Positions 45,820 through 53,487 of a stretch of 64,000 nt of DNA are shown here, in pieces (position 1 is the first letter of the stretch; the number at the start of each line of letters is the position of its first letter). The stretch comes from CBDAPE01 sp965198325 (GTDB taxonomy: Bacteria; Pseudomonadota; Alphaproteobacteria; UBA828; JAPUJA01). The notes under the pieces were generated by a model. That model was given only the letters and a program-made list of their open reading frames with translations, did not search any database and was not told where the DNA came from. The position numbers and the translations under genes are program-made. The stretch is from assembly GCA_965198325.1 (NCBI GenBank), contig CBDAPE010000017.1, positions 620,001 to 684,000 on the forward strand, given 5' to 3'.

Positions 45820-46457
45820 CCACCGCGCCCCGCGTCGTCCGCCTGCTCATGGAGCTCCGTCAGGAGGGCATTCGAGACACGCGGGTGCTCGCGGCGATCG
45901 AACGGGTGCCGCGCGAGGTCTTCGTGCCCGAGACGCTCCACGATCAGGCCTACGAAAACACCGCCCTGCCGATCGCCTCGGGCCAGACCATCAGCCAGCC
46001 GCTGGTCGTCGCCGCGATGACCGAGGCGCTGGCGCTCGACGACCGCATGACCGTGCTCGAGGTCGGCACGGGGTCGGGCTATCAGGCGGCGGTCCTCTCG
46101 CTGCTGTGCCGCCGGGTCTATACCATCGAGCGCCACGCGAATCTCATGGACGGCGCCACGGCATGCTTCGAGGCGCTGGGCCGCACCAACATCGTGACCC
46201 GCATCGGCGACGGCGCGAAGGGCTGGCCCGAGGCGGCGCCCTTTGATCGCATTATCGTCACCGCCGCCGCGCCCGAGATCCCGCCCGCCCTGACCGGGCA
46301 ACTCAAGGCGGACGGCATTCTGGTCATCCCCGTCGGCCGGTCCGGCGGCGCCCAGGAGCTCCTGAAGGTGACCCGGACCGAAGCGGGCATCGACACGGTG
46401 CCGTTCATGCCGGTCCGCTTCGTGCCCCTGGTGAGCGACGCGGAGGCCGAGGCATGA
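45816..46457 (+). CDS. pcm: Protein-L-isoaspartate O-methyltransferase
   Basis: 213 residues, true Pcm. Contains LPIASGQTISQPLVVAAMTEAL (substrate loop) and SAM motif VLEVGTGSGYQAAVLS. It starts repair of isoaspartyl residues in aged proteins. The surE-pcm-LytM order is the classical stationary-phase survival cluster also seen in E. coli. Confidence 0.95.
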   Translation: MTTAPRVVRLLMELRQEGIRDTRVLAAIERVPREVFVPETLHDQAYENTALPIASGQTISQPLVVAAMTEALALDDRMTVLEVGTGSGYQAAVLSLLCRRVYTIERHANLMDGATACFEALGRTNIVTRIGDGAKGWPEAAPFDRIIVTAAAPEIPPALTGQLKADGILVIPVGRSGGAQELLKVTRTEAGIDTVPFMPVRFVPLVSDAEAEA

Positions 46458-47476
46458 TCCATCGCGGGCGCGCTCTGCTCGCCCTGGCGGTCGCGGCGAT
46501 CGCTCTCGCCGCCTGCTACCAGGCGCCTGCGCCGGTGGTCCAGAAGGACGGTGACGCCAGCGGCTTTCCGGCCCCCGAGGCGAAGCCCGGGGCGCCCGAC
46601 GGGACGCCGGCCCCGGGCGGCGGGGCGGGCGTCGTCGTTGCGCGCGGCGATACCTTGTTCGAGATCGCCCGGGAGCAGGACGTGCCGCTCCGCGACCTGA
46701 TCGAGCTCAACCGCCTCTCGCCGCCCTACACGCTGCTCGTCGGCCAGGTCCTGAAGCTGCCCGGCCAGCGCGTCCATGTGGTCGAGAAGGGCGATACGGT
46801 CTACGCCATCTCGCGTCGCTACGACATCGCCATGAGCAGCCTGGTGCGGCTGAACGGGATCGAGCCGCCCTATACCCTCTATGTCGGCGATACGCTCAGC
46901 CTGCCGGCGTCGACCCGGCCGGCGAGCGCCGTCGTCGCGGTGCCCGCGGGCGAAGTCACCGCGGCAGCCCTGCTCCCGCCCGAGCCAACCGCTGCGATTA
47001 TCGTGGCGCCCGCGCCCACGCCCGCCGCGGCTCCCGCTCCCGCCGAGACGGCGGCCATCCCGGCGGCGGCACCCGAGGTCGCGCCGCCGCCCGCGAGCCC
47101 GGCGGGCTTCTCCTGGCCCGCCGGGGGCACGATCATCTCCGGCTTCGGCCCCAAGCCCGGCAACCTTCACAACGACGGCGTCAACATTGCGCTCGCCAAG
47201 GGCACACCCGTTCTCGCCGCGCGTGGCGGCACGGTGGCCTATGTGGGCAACGAGCTGAAGGGCTACGGCAACCTCGTGCTGATCCGCCACGAGGGCGGCT
47301 GGGTCAGTGCCTACGCCCACAACGATGCGCTGCTGGTGAGCCGCGGCCAGAGAGTCGCCCGGGGCGACGTGGTGGCCTACGCGGGCAATACGGGCAGCGT
47401 GGCCTCGCCCCAGCTCCATTTCGAGCTGCGAAAAGGGGGCGAGCCCGTCGATCCGGTCAAGTTCCTGGGGGGGTAG
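46454..47476 (+). CDS. nlpD: NlpD-like lipoprotein with LysM and degenerate LytM domain
   Basis: 340 residues. Lipoprotein signal with lipobox LAAC (Cys21). Two LysM domains (about 60-105 and 108-155: VVARGDTLFEIAREQ and HVVEKGDTVYAISRRYD), a Pro/Ala linker, and an M23 domain (about 220-340). Zinc ligands look lost: HNDGVNIAL replaces the HxxxD motif and QLHFELR replaces HLH, as in E. coli NlpD. It therefore probably activates an amidase at the septum rather than cutting peptidoglycan itself. Coupled to pcm by ATGA. Confidence 0.88.
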   Translation: MIHRGRALLALAVAAIALAACYQAPAPVVQKDGDASGFPAPEAKPGAPDGTPAPGGGAGVVVARGDTLFEIAREQDVPLRDLIELNRLSPPYTLLVGQVLKLPGQRVHVVEKGDTVYAISRRYDIAMSSLVRLNGIEPPYTLYVGDTLSLPASTRPASAVVAVPAGEVTAAALLPPEPTAAIIVAPAPTPAAAPAPAETAAIPAAAPEVAPPPASPAGFSWPAGGTIISGFGPKPGNLHNDGVNIALAKGTPVLAARGGTVAYVGNELKGYGNLVLIRHEGGWVSAYAHNDALLVSRGQRVARGDVVAYAGNTGSVASPQLHFELRKGGEPVDPVKFLGG

Positions 47477-47546
47477 AGCGCGGGGTCCCCAGCCGCCCGG
47501 TTCGTCAAGCCTCGGGCCCGCAGCGAGGCGAGCGCCCGCAAAAGCC

Positions 47547-47924
47547 TCAGCCCGATGGAATCTGGTAGACCTTGCGGAGCGTCTCGTGGATCGTCCAGCG
47601 CGTCCGCGCGCCTTGCTTGAGAAAGCCGACCGACCCGGGAAGAAGCTCGATCGCCCGGTTGCCCTCGTCGAGGAACTCCACGGTCGCCCGGCCCGAGATC
47701 ACGACGTTCATCTCGTCGACTTCCGTATCCTCGACGACGCCTTCGGTAATCTCCCAGAGTCCCCGCTCGATTCCGAGCTCGCGGTTCACGCTTAGCGGCA
47801 GGCAGCGCACAACAGGGTTTCCCGACACGACGGTCATGGACGGCCAGTCGACGTCCGGAAGCTCCGCCGACGCAATTTCGAGGGTCAAGTTGGTCTCTTG
47901 CAAGTCGCGTGTGTCATCGGCCAT
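47547..47924 (-). CDS. Small cupin-domain protein
   Basis: 125 residues, single cupin barrel of the DUF861/EutQ-like kind: GLWEITEGVVEDTEVDEMNVVISGRATV and LLPGSVGFLKQGARTRWTIHETLRKVYQI. The typical metal-binding His residues of the first motif are replaced by acidic residues, so binding rather than catalysis is likely. Start at ATG 47924 with GGAG about 10 bases upstream. Convergent with the LytM gene. Confidence 0.75.
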   Translation of the reverse strand: MADDTRDLQETNLTLEIASAELPDVDWPSMTVVSGNPVVRCLPLSVNRELGIERGLWEITEGVVEDTEVDEMNVVISGRATVEFLDEGNRAIELLPGSVGFLKQGARTRWTIHETLRKVYQIPSG

Positions 47925-47995
47925 GCGTTTTGTACTCCATGAATATCCCGGCGATTCGAGCTCGGTAGCCGGCACGATCCCGGCAAGGGGTCGGG

Positions 47996-48868
47996 TTACC
48001 CTTCTCGCTCCGTCTCCAGCCGCTTCCCCTGCCGCCCCGCCAGGTCCTGGATGTATTGCCAGGCGACACGGCCTGAGCGCGCGCCGCGGGTGACCGACCA
48101 CTCGATCGCCTCGGCGTGCAGGGCGGCGCGGTCGAGTTCGAGCCCGTACCACGCCGCATAGCCCTCGACAATCTCGAAATAAACCTCCTGGTCGCAGGAG
48201 TGAAAGCCCAGCCAGAGCCCGAACCGGTCCGAGAGCGAGACCTTCTCCTCGACCGCCTCGGAGGGGTGAATCGCCGTGGAGCGCTCGTTTTCCATCATGT
48301 CCCGGGGCATCAGGTGGCGCCGGTTCGAGGTGGCGTAGAAGAGCAGGTTGGCGGGCCGGCCCTCGATGCCGCCCTCGAGTACGGCTTTCAGTGACTTGAA
48401 GGCGGTTTCGCCCGCGTCGAACGACAGGTCGTCGCAGAACAGGATGGCGCGCCCGGGCGCGTCGCGCAGCAGGCCGAGCAGATGGGGCAGGCTGCCGATA
48501 TCCTCCCGGTGAATCTCGATCAGCGCGAGGCGGTCACCGGTTTCGGCGTTGACCGCCGCGTGCGCCGCCTTGATCAGCGAGCTCTTGCCCATGCCCCTAG
48601 CGCCCCACAGCAGCGCGTTGTTGGCGGGCAGCCCGGCGGCGAAGCGGCGGGTGTTGTCGAACAGGATGTCCCGCACCTGGTCGATCCCCTTGAGCAGCGC
48701 CAGATCGACCCGGTTGACCGCCGCGACGGGCTCCAGGCACTCCTGCTCCGGCTGCCAGACGAAGGCCTCCGCGGCGGCGAGATCGACGGCGCGCAAGGGG
48801 GGCGGGGCGAGGCGTTCGAGCGCCTCGGCGATGCGCCGCAAGATCGGTTCGAGGCTGGTCTCGGTCAT
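47996..48868 (-). CDS. DUF815 AAA+ ATPase
   Basis: 290 residues. Walker A in LLWGARGMGKSSLIKA, Walker B in AILFCDDLSF, and DLALLKGIDQVRDILFDNTRRF before it are hallmarks of the DUF815 family. Arg-finger-like RSGRVAWQYIQDLAG near the end. Function is unknown, though family members lie next to yajC in many alphaproteobacteria, as here (divergent). Start at ATG 48868. Confidence 0.85.
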   Translation of the reverse strand: MTETSLEPILRRIAEALERLAPPPLRAVDLAAAEAFVWQPEQECLEPVAAVNRVDLALLKGIDQVRDILFDNTRRFAAGLPANNALLWGARGMGKSSLIKAAHAAVNAETGDRLALIEIHREDIGSLPHLLGLLRDAPGRAILFCDDLSFDAGETAFKSLKAVLEGGIEGRPANLLFYATSNRRHLMPRDMMENERSTAIHPSEAVEEKVSLSDRFGLWLGFHSCDQEVYFEIVEGYAAWYGLELDRAALHAEAIEWSVTRGARSGRVAWQYIQDLAGRQGKRLETEREG

Positions 48869-49045
48869 GCGTGGACGGCCCGGGTTTCCTAGCTTAAGGC
48901 GGAGCGACCCTATCACAGCGCCAGCGGCGCTCACAATGACGCGCAAGGCGGCCCGAATAGGGTTTGCCCGGCAGTCGATTTCCGCCTATCTTGCGGGCGG
49001 ATTCGCCGGACCCAGAGACAGACACGGACCACCAAGGAGATGACG

Positions 49046-49546
49046 ATGCATCGGACAGGGAAAATTGTGGCGGCGCTCGCTGCCCTCCTACTCGTGGGAG
49101 CCGGCCTGACGGCCTGCATGCCGCAAGGCGGCGGTGCCGAAGGCGAGACGGCGGGCATCGGCGGCGGCCTGATGACCATCCTGCCGCTGGTTCTGATCTT
49201 CGTCGTGTTCTATTTCCTGATCATCCGCCCGCAGCAGAAAAAGACCAAGGGCCACCGCGCCATGCTTGACAGCGTGCGCCGCGGCGATCAGGTGATCACC
49301 GGCGGCGGCATCATCGGCAACGTCATGAAGGTGGACCGGGACGACAATCTCCACGTCGAGATTGCCGACGGCGTGCGCGTCAAGGTCACCCGCGCGAGTC
49401 TTTCCGAAGTGATCACCCGCCCGACCCCGATTGGCGACGACGATGACGACGAGGACGAAGATTACGAGGACGAAATCGAAAACGAAAACGAGGACGAGGA
49501 CGAGACCGAGAGCCCGAGCCGGAAGAGGAAGAAAAGGGACAAGTAG
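49046..49546 (+). CDS. yajC: Preprotein translocase subunit YajC, with lipobox and acidic tail
   Basis: 166 residues, long for YajC (usually about 110). The core is normal: one membrane helix (MTILPLVLIFVVFYFLIIRPQQKK) and GDQVITGGGIIGNVMKV. Unusually, it begins with a signal-like helix ending in the lipobox LTAC (residue 24). The C-terminus is a run of Asp/Glu (DDDDDEDEDYEDE) and then Lys/Arg. ATG 49046 is preferred because AAGGAG lies 6 bases before it but abuts ATG 49040. First gene of yajC-secD-secF. Confidence 0.9.
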   Translation: MHRTGKIVAALAALLLVGAGLTACMPQGGGAEGETAGIGGGLMTILPLVLIFVVFYFLIIRPQQKKTKGHRAMLDSVRRGDQVITGGGIIGNVMKVDRDDNLHVEIADGVRVKVTRASLSEVITRPTPIGDDDDDEDEDYEDEIENENEDEDETESPSRKRKKRDK

Positions 49547-49569
49547 GACGGCGCCTCCTCGCGAGCTCC

Positions 49570-51138
49570 ATGCTCCGCTTCGCTAAATGGAAGATCGCCG
49601 TCGCCGCGGCGGTCTGCGTGCTCGGCGTCCTGTTCGCCCTGCCCAATCTGTTCGACCGCGACGACGCGCCCGGCTGGCTGCCCGGCAGTCAGATCAATCT
49701 CGGGCTCGACCTGCAGGGCGGCTCCCACCTCCTGCTCGAGGTCGATTTCAAGGCGCTCCTGCGCGAACGCCTGCAATCCCTCGTCGACGACACCCGCATC
49801 GCGCTGCGCGAGGAGCGGATCGGCTATTCGGCGCTCGGCACGATCGGCGACGCGGTGGGCTTCCGGCTGATCGATCCGGCGAACCGGGAGCGCGTCACCG
49901 ACCTGCTGGGCGCAATCGACGACGAAATCGTCGTCGAGAGCGCGGAAGACGGCGGGTTCGTGCTGTTTCTGTCGGAAAGCGCCATCGAAGAGCGCCGCCG
50001 TCTCGCGGTCGAGCAGTCGATCGAGATCGTCCGCCGCCGGATCGACGAGACCGGCACCCGCGAGCCGACCATCCAGCGCCAGGGCGACGAACGCATCCTG
50101 GTGCAGCTTCCGGGCATCGACGACCCCGACCGGATCAAGGCCCTGCTCGGCAAGACCGCGAAGATGTCCTTCCACCTGATCGACGAGACGGTCTCCCTCG
50201 CCGAGGCGCACCAGGGGCGCGTGCCGCCGGGCTCGGTGCTGCTCGAAGCCGATAGCGAGGTCGATGGCGCCGGAAATCCGCTCGACTATGTCGTGCGCAA
50301 GCGGGTCATGGTGAGCGGCGACACGTTGATCGACGCTCAACCGACCTTCCAGGACAACGAGCCCGTCGTGAGCTTCCGCTTCGACTCGACGGGAACCAAG
50401 CGGTTTGGCGACGTGACCCAGGACAATGTCGGCCGCCGGCTGGCGATCGTGCTCGACAACAAGGTGATCAGCGCGCCGGTCATCCGCGAGCCGATCCTGG
50501 GCGGCACGGGCGTCATCTCCGGGCGGTTCATGGTCGAGGAGGCGAACGATCTGGCGCTGCTGCTCCGCGCCGGCGCCCTGCCGGCGCCGCTCAATATCCT
50601 CGAGGAGAGAACCGTCGGGCCCGACCTGGGCGCGGATTCGATCCGGGCCGGCAAGGTCGCGAGCGTGATCGGCCTGGCCGCAGTGATCGTCTTCATGATG
50701 CTCTATTACGGCCTGTTCGGGGTGTTCGCTGCGGTCTCGCTGGTGATCAATCTGATCCTGCTGCTCGGCGTTCTCTCCCTGCTGCAGGCGACGTTGACCC
50801 TGCCGGGCATCGCCGGCATCGTGCTCACGCTCGGCATGGCGGTCGATGCGAACGTGCTGATCTTTGAGCGAATACGCGAGGAGGTGAAGTCGGGCAAGAC
50901 GCCGATCGCCGCGATGGACGCGGGCTATCGTCGGGCGATGACGACCATCGTCGACGCGAATCTCACGACCCTGATCGCTGCGGTCATCCTGTTCAACTTC
51001 GGCTCGGGCCCGGTCAAGGGCTTCGCGGTCACGCTCGGGATCGGCATTCTGACCTCGCTGTTCACCGCCTTCATGGTGACTCGCCTGCTCAGCGTGACCT
51101 GGCTGCGCCGGACCCGTCCCAGCCGTTTGCCGGTCTAG
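49570..51138 (+). CDS. secD: Protein translocase subunit SecD
   Basis: 522 residues, six membrane helices with a large periplasmic P1 domain between helices 1 and 2. GLDLQGGSHLLLEVD near 38-52 and GMAVDANVLIFERIREE in helix 4/5 are diagnostic. Uses the proton gradient with SecF to pull proteins out of SecYEG. Confidence 0.95.
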   Translation: MLRFAKWKIAVAAAVCVLGVLFALPNLFDRDDAPGWLPGSQINLGLDLQGGSHLLLEVDFKALLRERLQSLVDDTRIALREERIGYSALGTIGDAVGFRLIDPANRERVTDLLGAIDDEIVVESAEDGGFVLFLSESAIEERRRLAVEQSIEIVRRRIDETGTREPTIQRQGDERILVQLPGIDDPDRIKALLGKTAKMSFHLIDETVSLAEAHQGRVPPGSVLLEADSEVDGAGNPLDYVVRKRVMVSGDTLIDAQPTFQDNEPVVSFRFDSTGTKRFGDVTQDNVGRRLAIVLDNKVISAPVIREPILGGTGVISGRFMVEEANDLALLLRAGALPAPLNILEERTVGPDLGADSIRAGKVASVIGLAAVIVFMMLYYGLFGVFAAVSLVINLILLLGVLSLLQATLTLPGIAGIVLTLGMAVDANVLIFERIREEVKSGKTPIAAMDAGYRRAMTTIVDANLTTLIAAVILFNFGSGPVKGFAVTLGIGILTSLFTAFMVTRLLSVTWLRRTRPSRLPV

Positions 51139-51147
51139 CGGAGGCGG

Positions 51148-52578
51148 ATGCTCATGTGGCGCTTGCGGCTGGTTCCCGACAACACGGCGATCGAGTTCAT
51201 CCGCCGCCGGCTCGTCTTCTTCGTGCTCTCGGCGCTGCTCGGGCTCGGCTCGGTCACGCTGTATCTTACGAACGGGCTGAATTTCGGCATCGATTTCGCC
51301 GGCGGTATCCTGATCGAGGTCAAGACGCCCGCGCCCGCCAACCTCGCCCAGATGCGCGCGACCCTGGGCGATCTCGGGCTGGGCGAGGTGCAGCTTCAGG
51401 AATTCGGCGCCGTGGACGACGTGCTGATCCGCGTCGAGCGCCAGCCGGGCGACGCGGCGGCGCAGAACGTGGCCGTGCTCCTGGTTAAGGACGCGCTCGC
51501 CGACGCCCTGGGCGACGGCGTCGACTATCGGCGTGTCGAGTTCGTCGGGCCCAAGGTGGGCGGCGAGCTGATCCGCGCCGGCGTGCTCGCCGTGCTGTTC
51601 TCGGTGCTCGCGATGCTGGTCTATATCTGGTTCCGCTTCGAGTTGCCCTTCGGCATCGGCGCGGTGATCGCACTGATCCACGACGTGGTGCTGACCGTGG
51701 GCATGTTCGCCCTCATCGGCCTCGAGTTCAACCTGGCGATCGTTGCCGCGCTCCTGCTGATTATCGGCTATTCGATGAACGACACCGTGGTGGTCTACGA
51801 CCGGGTGCGAGAAAACCTCAGGAAATACAAAAGCCTGCCGCTGATCGACATCCTGAACAAGAGCATCAACGGCACGCTGGCGCGCACGGTGATGACCTCT
51901 GCGACGACGCTGCTGGCCCTGCTCGCGCTGTTCATATTCGGTGGCGAAGTAATCCGGGGCTTCTGCTTCGCGATGATCTGGGGCGTGATCGTCGGCACCT
52001 ATTCGTCGATCTTCATCGCCACGCCGCTGCTGCTCTATCTCAAGCCGCGTCAGAGCGGGCGGGGCGGGGCGAAAGATGCCGAGGGCGGCGGCTCGAGCCC
52101 CCCTGCGGAGGCCGCGCCAAAGCCAAAGCCAAAGCCAAAGCCGAAGCCGAAGCCGAACCGGCGGCGGACTGACCGCCGGGCGGGGTATGCAGCGGTGGAT
52201 ATTACCCCTCTGATCCCCGCGGGGCGGCAGGTGATCGAGGGCTATGGCCCGGGCGGTTTTACGATCAGCGGCGTGCGCTTGACCGGCTCCCTGCTCGTGT
52301 TTCCCGAGCAGACCCTTGCCTGGAGTGCGACCGACGCGACGCATCTCGATGCGGCGGCCTTCGACCCGGTCATCGCGGCGGAGCCGGCGGTCGAGATTCT
52401 CCTGTTCGGCTGCGGCGCGACGGGACACCGGCCCGCCCCCGACATCGCTGCGCCATTGCGGGACGCCGGCATCACGCTCGAATGCATGGACACGGGTGCC
52501 GCGTGCCGAACCTACAACGTGTTGATGGCCGTGGATCGCCGCGTCGCGGCAGCACTGCTCGCACTGGGTCGGGACTAA
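51148..52578 (+). CDS. secF: SecF, reading in frame into an Mth938-like domain
   Basis: 476 residues as one frame. SecF occupies about 1-310: GLNFGIDFAGGILIEVK, GYSMNDTVVVYDRVREN and GEVIRGFCFAMIWGVIVGTYSS are its signatures. After YLKPRQ comes a polar stretch, seven Pro-Lys/Asn units encoded by a hexanucleotide repeat, and from about 350 an Mth938/DUF498 domain that is usually a separate gene after secF. In the +2 frame the repeat reads (AK)(AE)nEPAAD and stops at 52170-52172, which would be an ordinary SecF end. A one-base slip at the C6 run (52098-52103) would link the two readings, so fusion and frameshift are both possible. Confidence 0.85.
   Translation: MLMWRLRLVPDNTAIEFIRRRLVFFVLSALLGLGSVTLYLTNGLNFGIDFAGGILIEVKTPAPANLAQMRATLGDLGLGEVQLQEFGAVDDVLIRVERQPGDAAAQNVAVLLVKDALADALGDGVDYRRVEFVGPKVGGELIRAGVLAVLFSVLAMLVYIWFRFELPFGIGAVIALIHDVVLTVGMFALIGLEFNLAIVAALLLIIGYSMNDTVVVYDRVRENLRKYKSLPLIDILNKSINGTLARTVMTSATTLLALLALFIFGGEVIRGFCFAMIWGVIVGTYSSIFIATPLLLYLKPRQSGRGGAKDAEGGGSSPPAEAAPKPKPKPKPKPKPNRRRTDRRAGYAAVDITPLIPAGRQVIEGYGPGGFTISGVRLTGSLLVFPEQTLAWSATDATHLDAAAFDPVIAAEPAVEILLFGCGATGHRPAPDIAAPLRDAGITLECMDTGAACRTYNVLMAVDRRVAAALLALGRD
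52119..52154. repeat. Hexanucleotide repeat in secF linker
   Basis: Four AAAGCC units followed by two GAAGCC units and a partial GAACC. It encodes Pro-Lys repeats in the SecF frame. Changes in copy number would alter linker length but not frame. Confidence 0.9.
52195..52578 (+). CDS. Mth938-like (DUF498/NDUFAF3 fold) protein, possibly its own gene
   Basis: 127 residues if started at GTG 52195: VDITPLIPAGRQVIEGYGPG, GVRLTGSLLVFPEQTLAW and LLFGCGATGHRPAPDI are typical of Mth938-like proteins, related to the complex I assembly factor NDUFAF3. Alphaproteobacteria usually encode it just after secF. The ribosome-binding site is poor (GGGCGGGG about 8 bases upstream), which would be expected for translational coupling to secF. 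Confidence 0.7.
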   Translation: MDITPLIPAGRQVIEGYGPGGFTISGVRLTGSLLVFPEQTLAWSATDATHLDAAAFDPVIAAEPAVEILLFGCGATGHRPAPDIAAPLRDAGITLECMDTGAACRTYNVLMAVDRRVAAALLALGRD

Positions 52579-52650
52579 AGCCCCACTATAAAAAAGGCGC
52601 AGCGGCGCAGACGCTGGGTGGTGCCCGCGGGGCGCGCGGAGCAGACAAAA

Positions 52651-52685
52651 AAACCCAGCCGGCGCTGGCTGGGTTTCTCTGTTTT
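52651..52685. terminator. Bidirectional rho-independent terminator
   Basis: AAACCCAGCC and GGCTGGGTTT form a perfect 10-bp stem with a 6-base loop, with an A-run before and T-rich sequence after. It lies between the convergent secF/Mth938 and PuuD-like genes and suits both. Confidence 0.85.
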
Positions 52686-52699
52686 ATTTCAGCGTGTTA

Positions 52700-53209
52700 T
52701 CAATACAAATTCTGCGCCGACACCATGGAGTAGAGCATCGGGATCGAGAGCATCGTATTGGTCCGCGAGGCAAGCATCGCGACGCGCGCCGCCTTCTTCT
52801 TCGCGTCCGCGTCGACCTCGACGATCCCCAGCGCCTTCTTCTGATTCGGCCAGATGATGCCCCAGACGTTGAGCATCATGATGATGCCGAGCCACATGCC
52901 GATGCCGATGGCGGTATGCTTGGCGACTCCGTCGGCGATACCGAGGATCAGGGCTTGGCCGATATAGCCGTTCATCCCGCCCGCGATCAGCCCGGTCGCG
53001 ACGGTGGCTAGCGCCGCCCAGCGGAACCAGAACAGCGCCGCCGGTGCGATCACCTTGCCCACCGCCGGTTTCTGCTCGTCCGGGATCTTGGGCATGGACG
53101 GAATTTGCACGAAGTTGAAATACCAGAGGAGACCGATCCACATCACGCCGGAGATCACATGGAGCCAGCGGAACATGAAGGTCACCCAGGCGTAATCGAA
53201 ATATTCCAT
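52700..53209 (-). CDS. PuuD-like integral membrane protein (urate hydroxylase family)
   Basis: 169 residues, four predicted membrane helices (for example FMFRWLHVISGVMWIGLLWYF, WAALATVATGLIAGG, and TAIGIGMWLGIIMMLNVWGII). This resembles the membrane part of PuuD, named urate hydroxylase, in which conserved His residues (HVISG here) may bind haem. The cytochrome c domain of full-length PuuD is absent. Marine and soil alphaproteobacteria have many such short forms of unproven function. AAGGAA lies about 10 bases before the ATG. It follows a 30-residue membrane peptide gene by 42 bases. Confidence 0.6.
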   Translation of the reverse strand: MEYFDYAWVTFMFRWLHVISGVMWIGLLWYFNFVQIPSMPKIPDEQKPAVGKVIAPAALFWFRWAALATVATGLIAGGMNGYIGQALILGIADGVAKHTAIGIGMWLGIIMMLNVWGIIWPNQKKALGIVEVDADAKKKAARVAMLASRTNTMLSIPMLYSMVSAQNLY

Positions 53210-53251
53210 TGCTTTGGGTTCCTTTTATCCGAGTCAGTCAGTGAACTCGCG

Positions 53252-53344
53252 TCAGTAGATGACAATCATGATGATGACCATGATCGCCGTGAGCACGACG
53301 CCCGTGGCCACGGTCGCTGGAAGGGATTGAAGAATACTGGCCAT
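53252..53344 (-). CDS. 30-residue membrane peptide
   Basis: A short gene: MASILQSLPATVATG then a hydrophobic helix VVLTAIMVIIMIVIY to the stop. Evidence for it being real is the GGGAG five to six bases before the ATG, a good promoter at 53404-53431, and the start of a PuuD-like gene 42 bases downstream on the same strand. It would be a single-pass inner-membrane peptide, perhaps a subunit of the neighbouring membrane protein (inference, by analogy with CydX-type subunits). Confidence 0.65.
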   Translation of the reverse strand: MASILQSLPATVATGVVLTAIMVIIMIVIY

Positions 53345-53403
53345 TGCTACTCCCATTCTTATGATGGCGCGCACCGGGCGGAACCCGGTGCGGACTGGTC
53401 AAA

Positions 53404-53431
53404 ATCATAGGTCAAACCGGCTGGGTTTCAA
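53404..53431 (-). promoter_or_regulatory. Sigma-70-like promoter for the membrane-peptide operon
   Basis: Minus strand TTGAAA (53431-53426) and TATGAT (53409-53404) with a 16-base spacer, each one base from consensus. Start site about 53 bases before the peptide ATG. Confidence 0.6.
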
Positions 53432-53487
53432 TCCAGAACGATTTAAAATTGAACCGCTGTTATTCTGACGTGGGCCTGCAACGGGCG

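Noticed and set aside
49462..52428. Nearly 3-kb open frame on the minus strand opposite yajC, secD and secF
   Set aside because: It lies fully antisense to well-recognised genes, is full of Arg/His/Asp repeats typical of a GC-rich shadow frame, and has no ribosome-binding site or motif.
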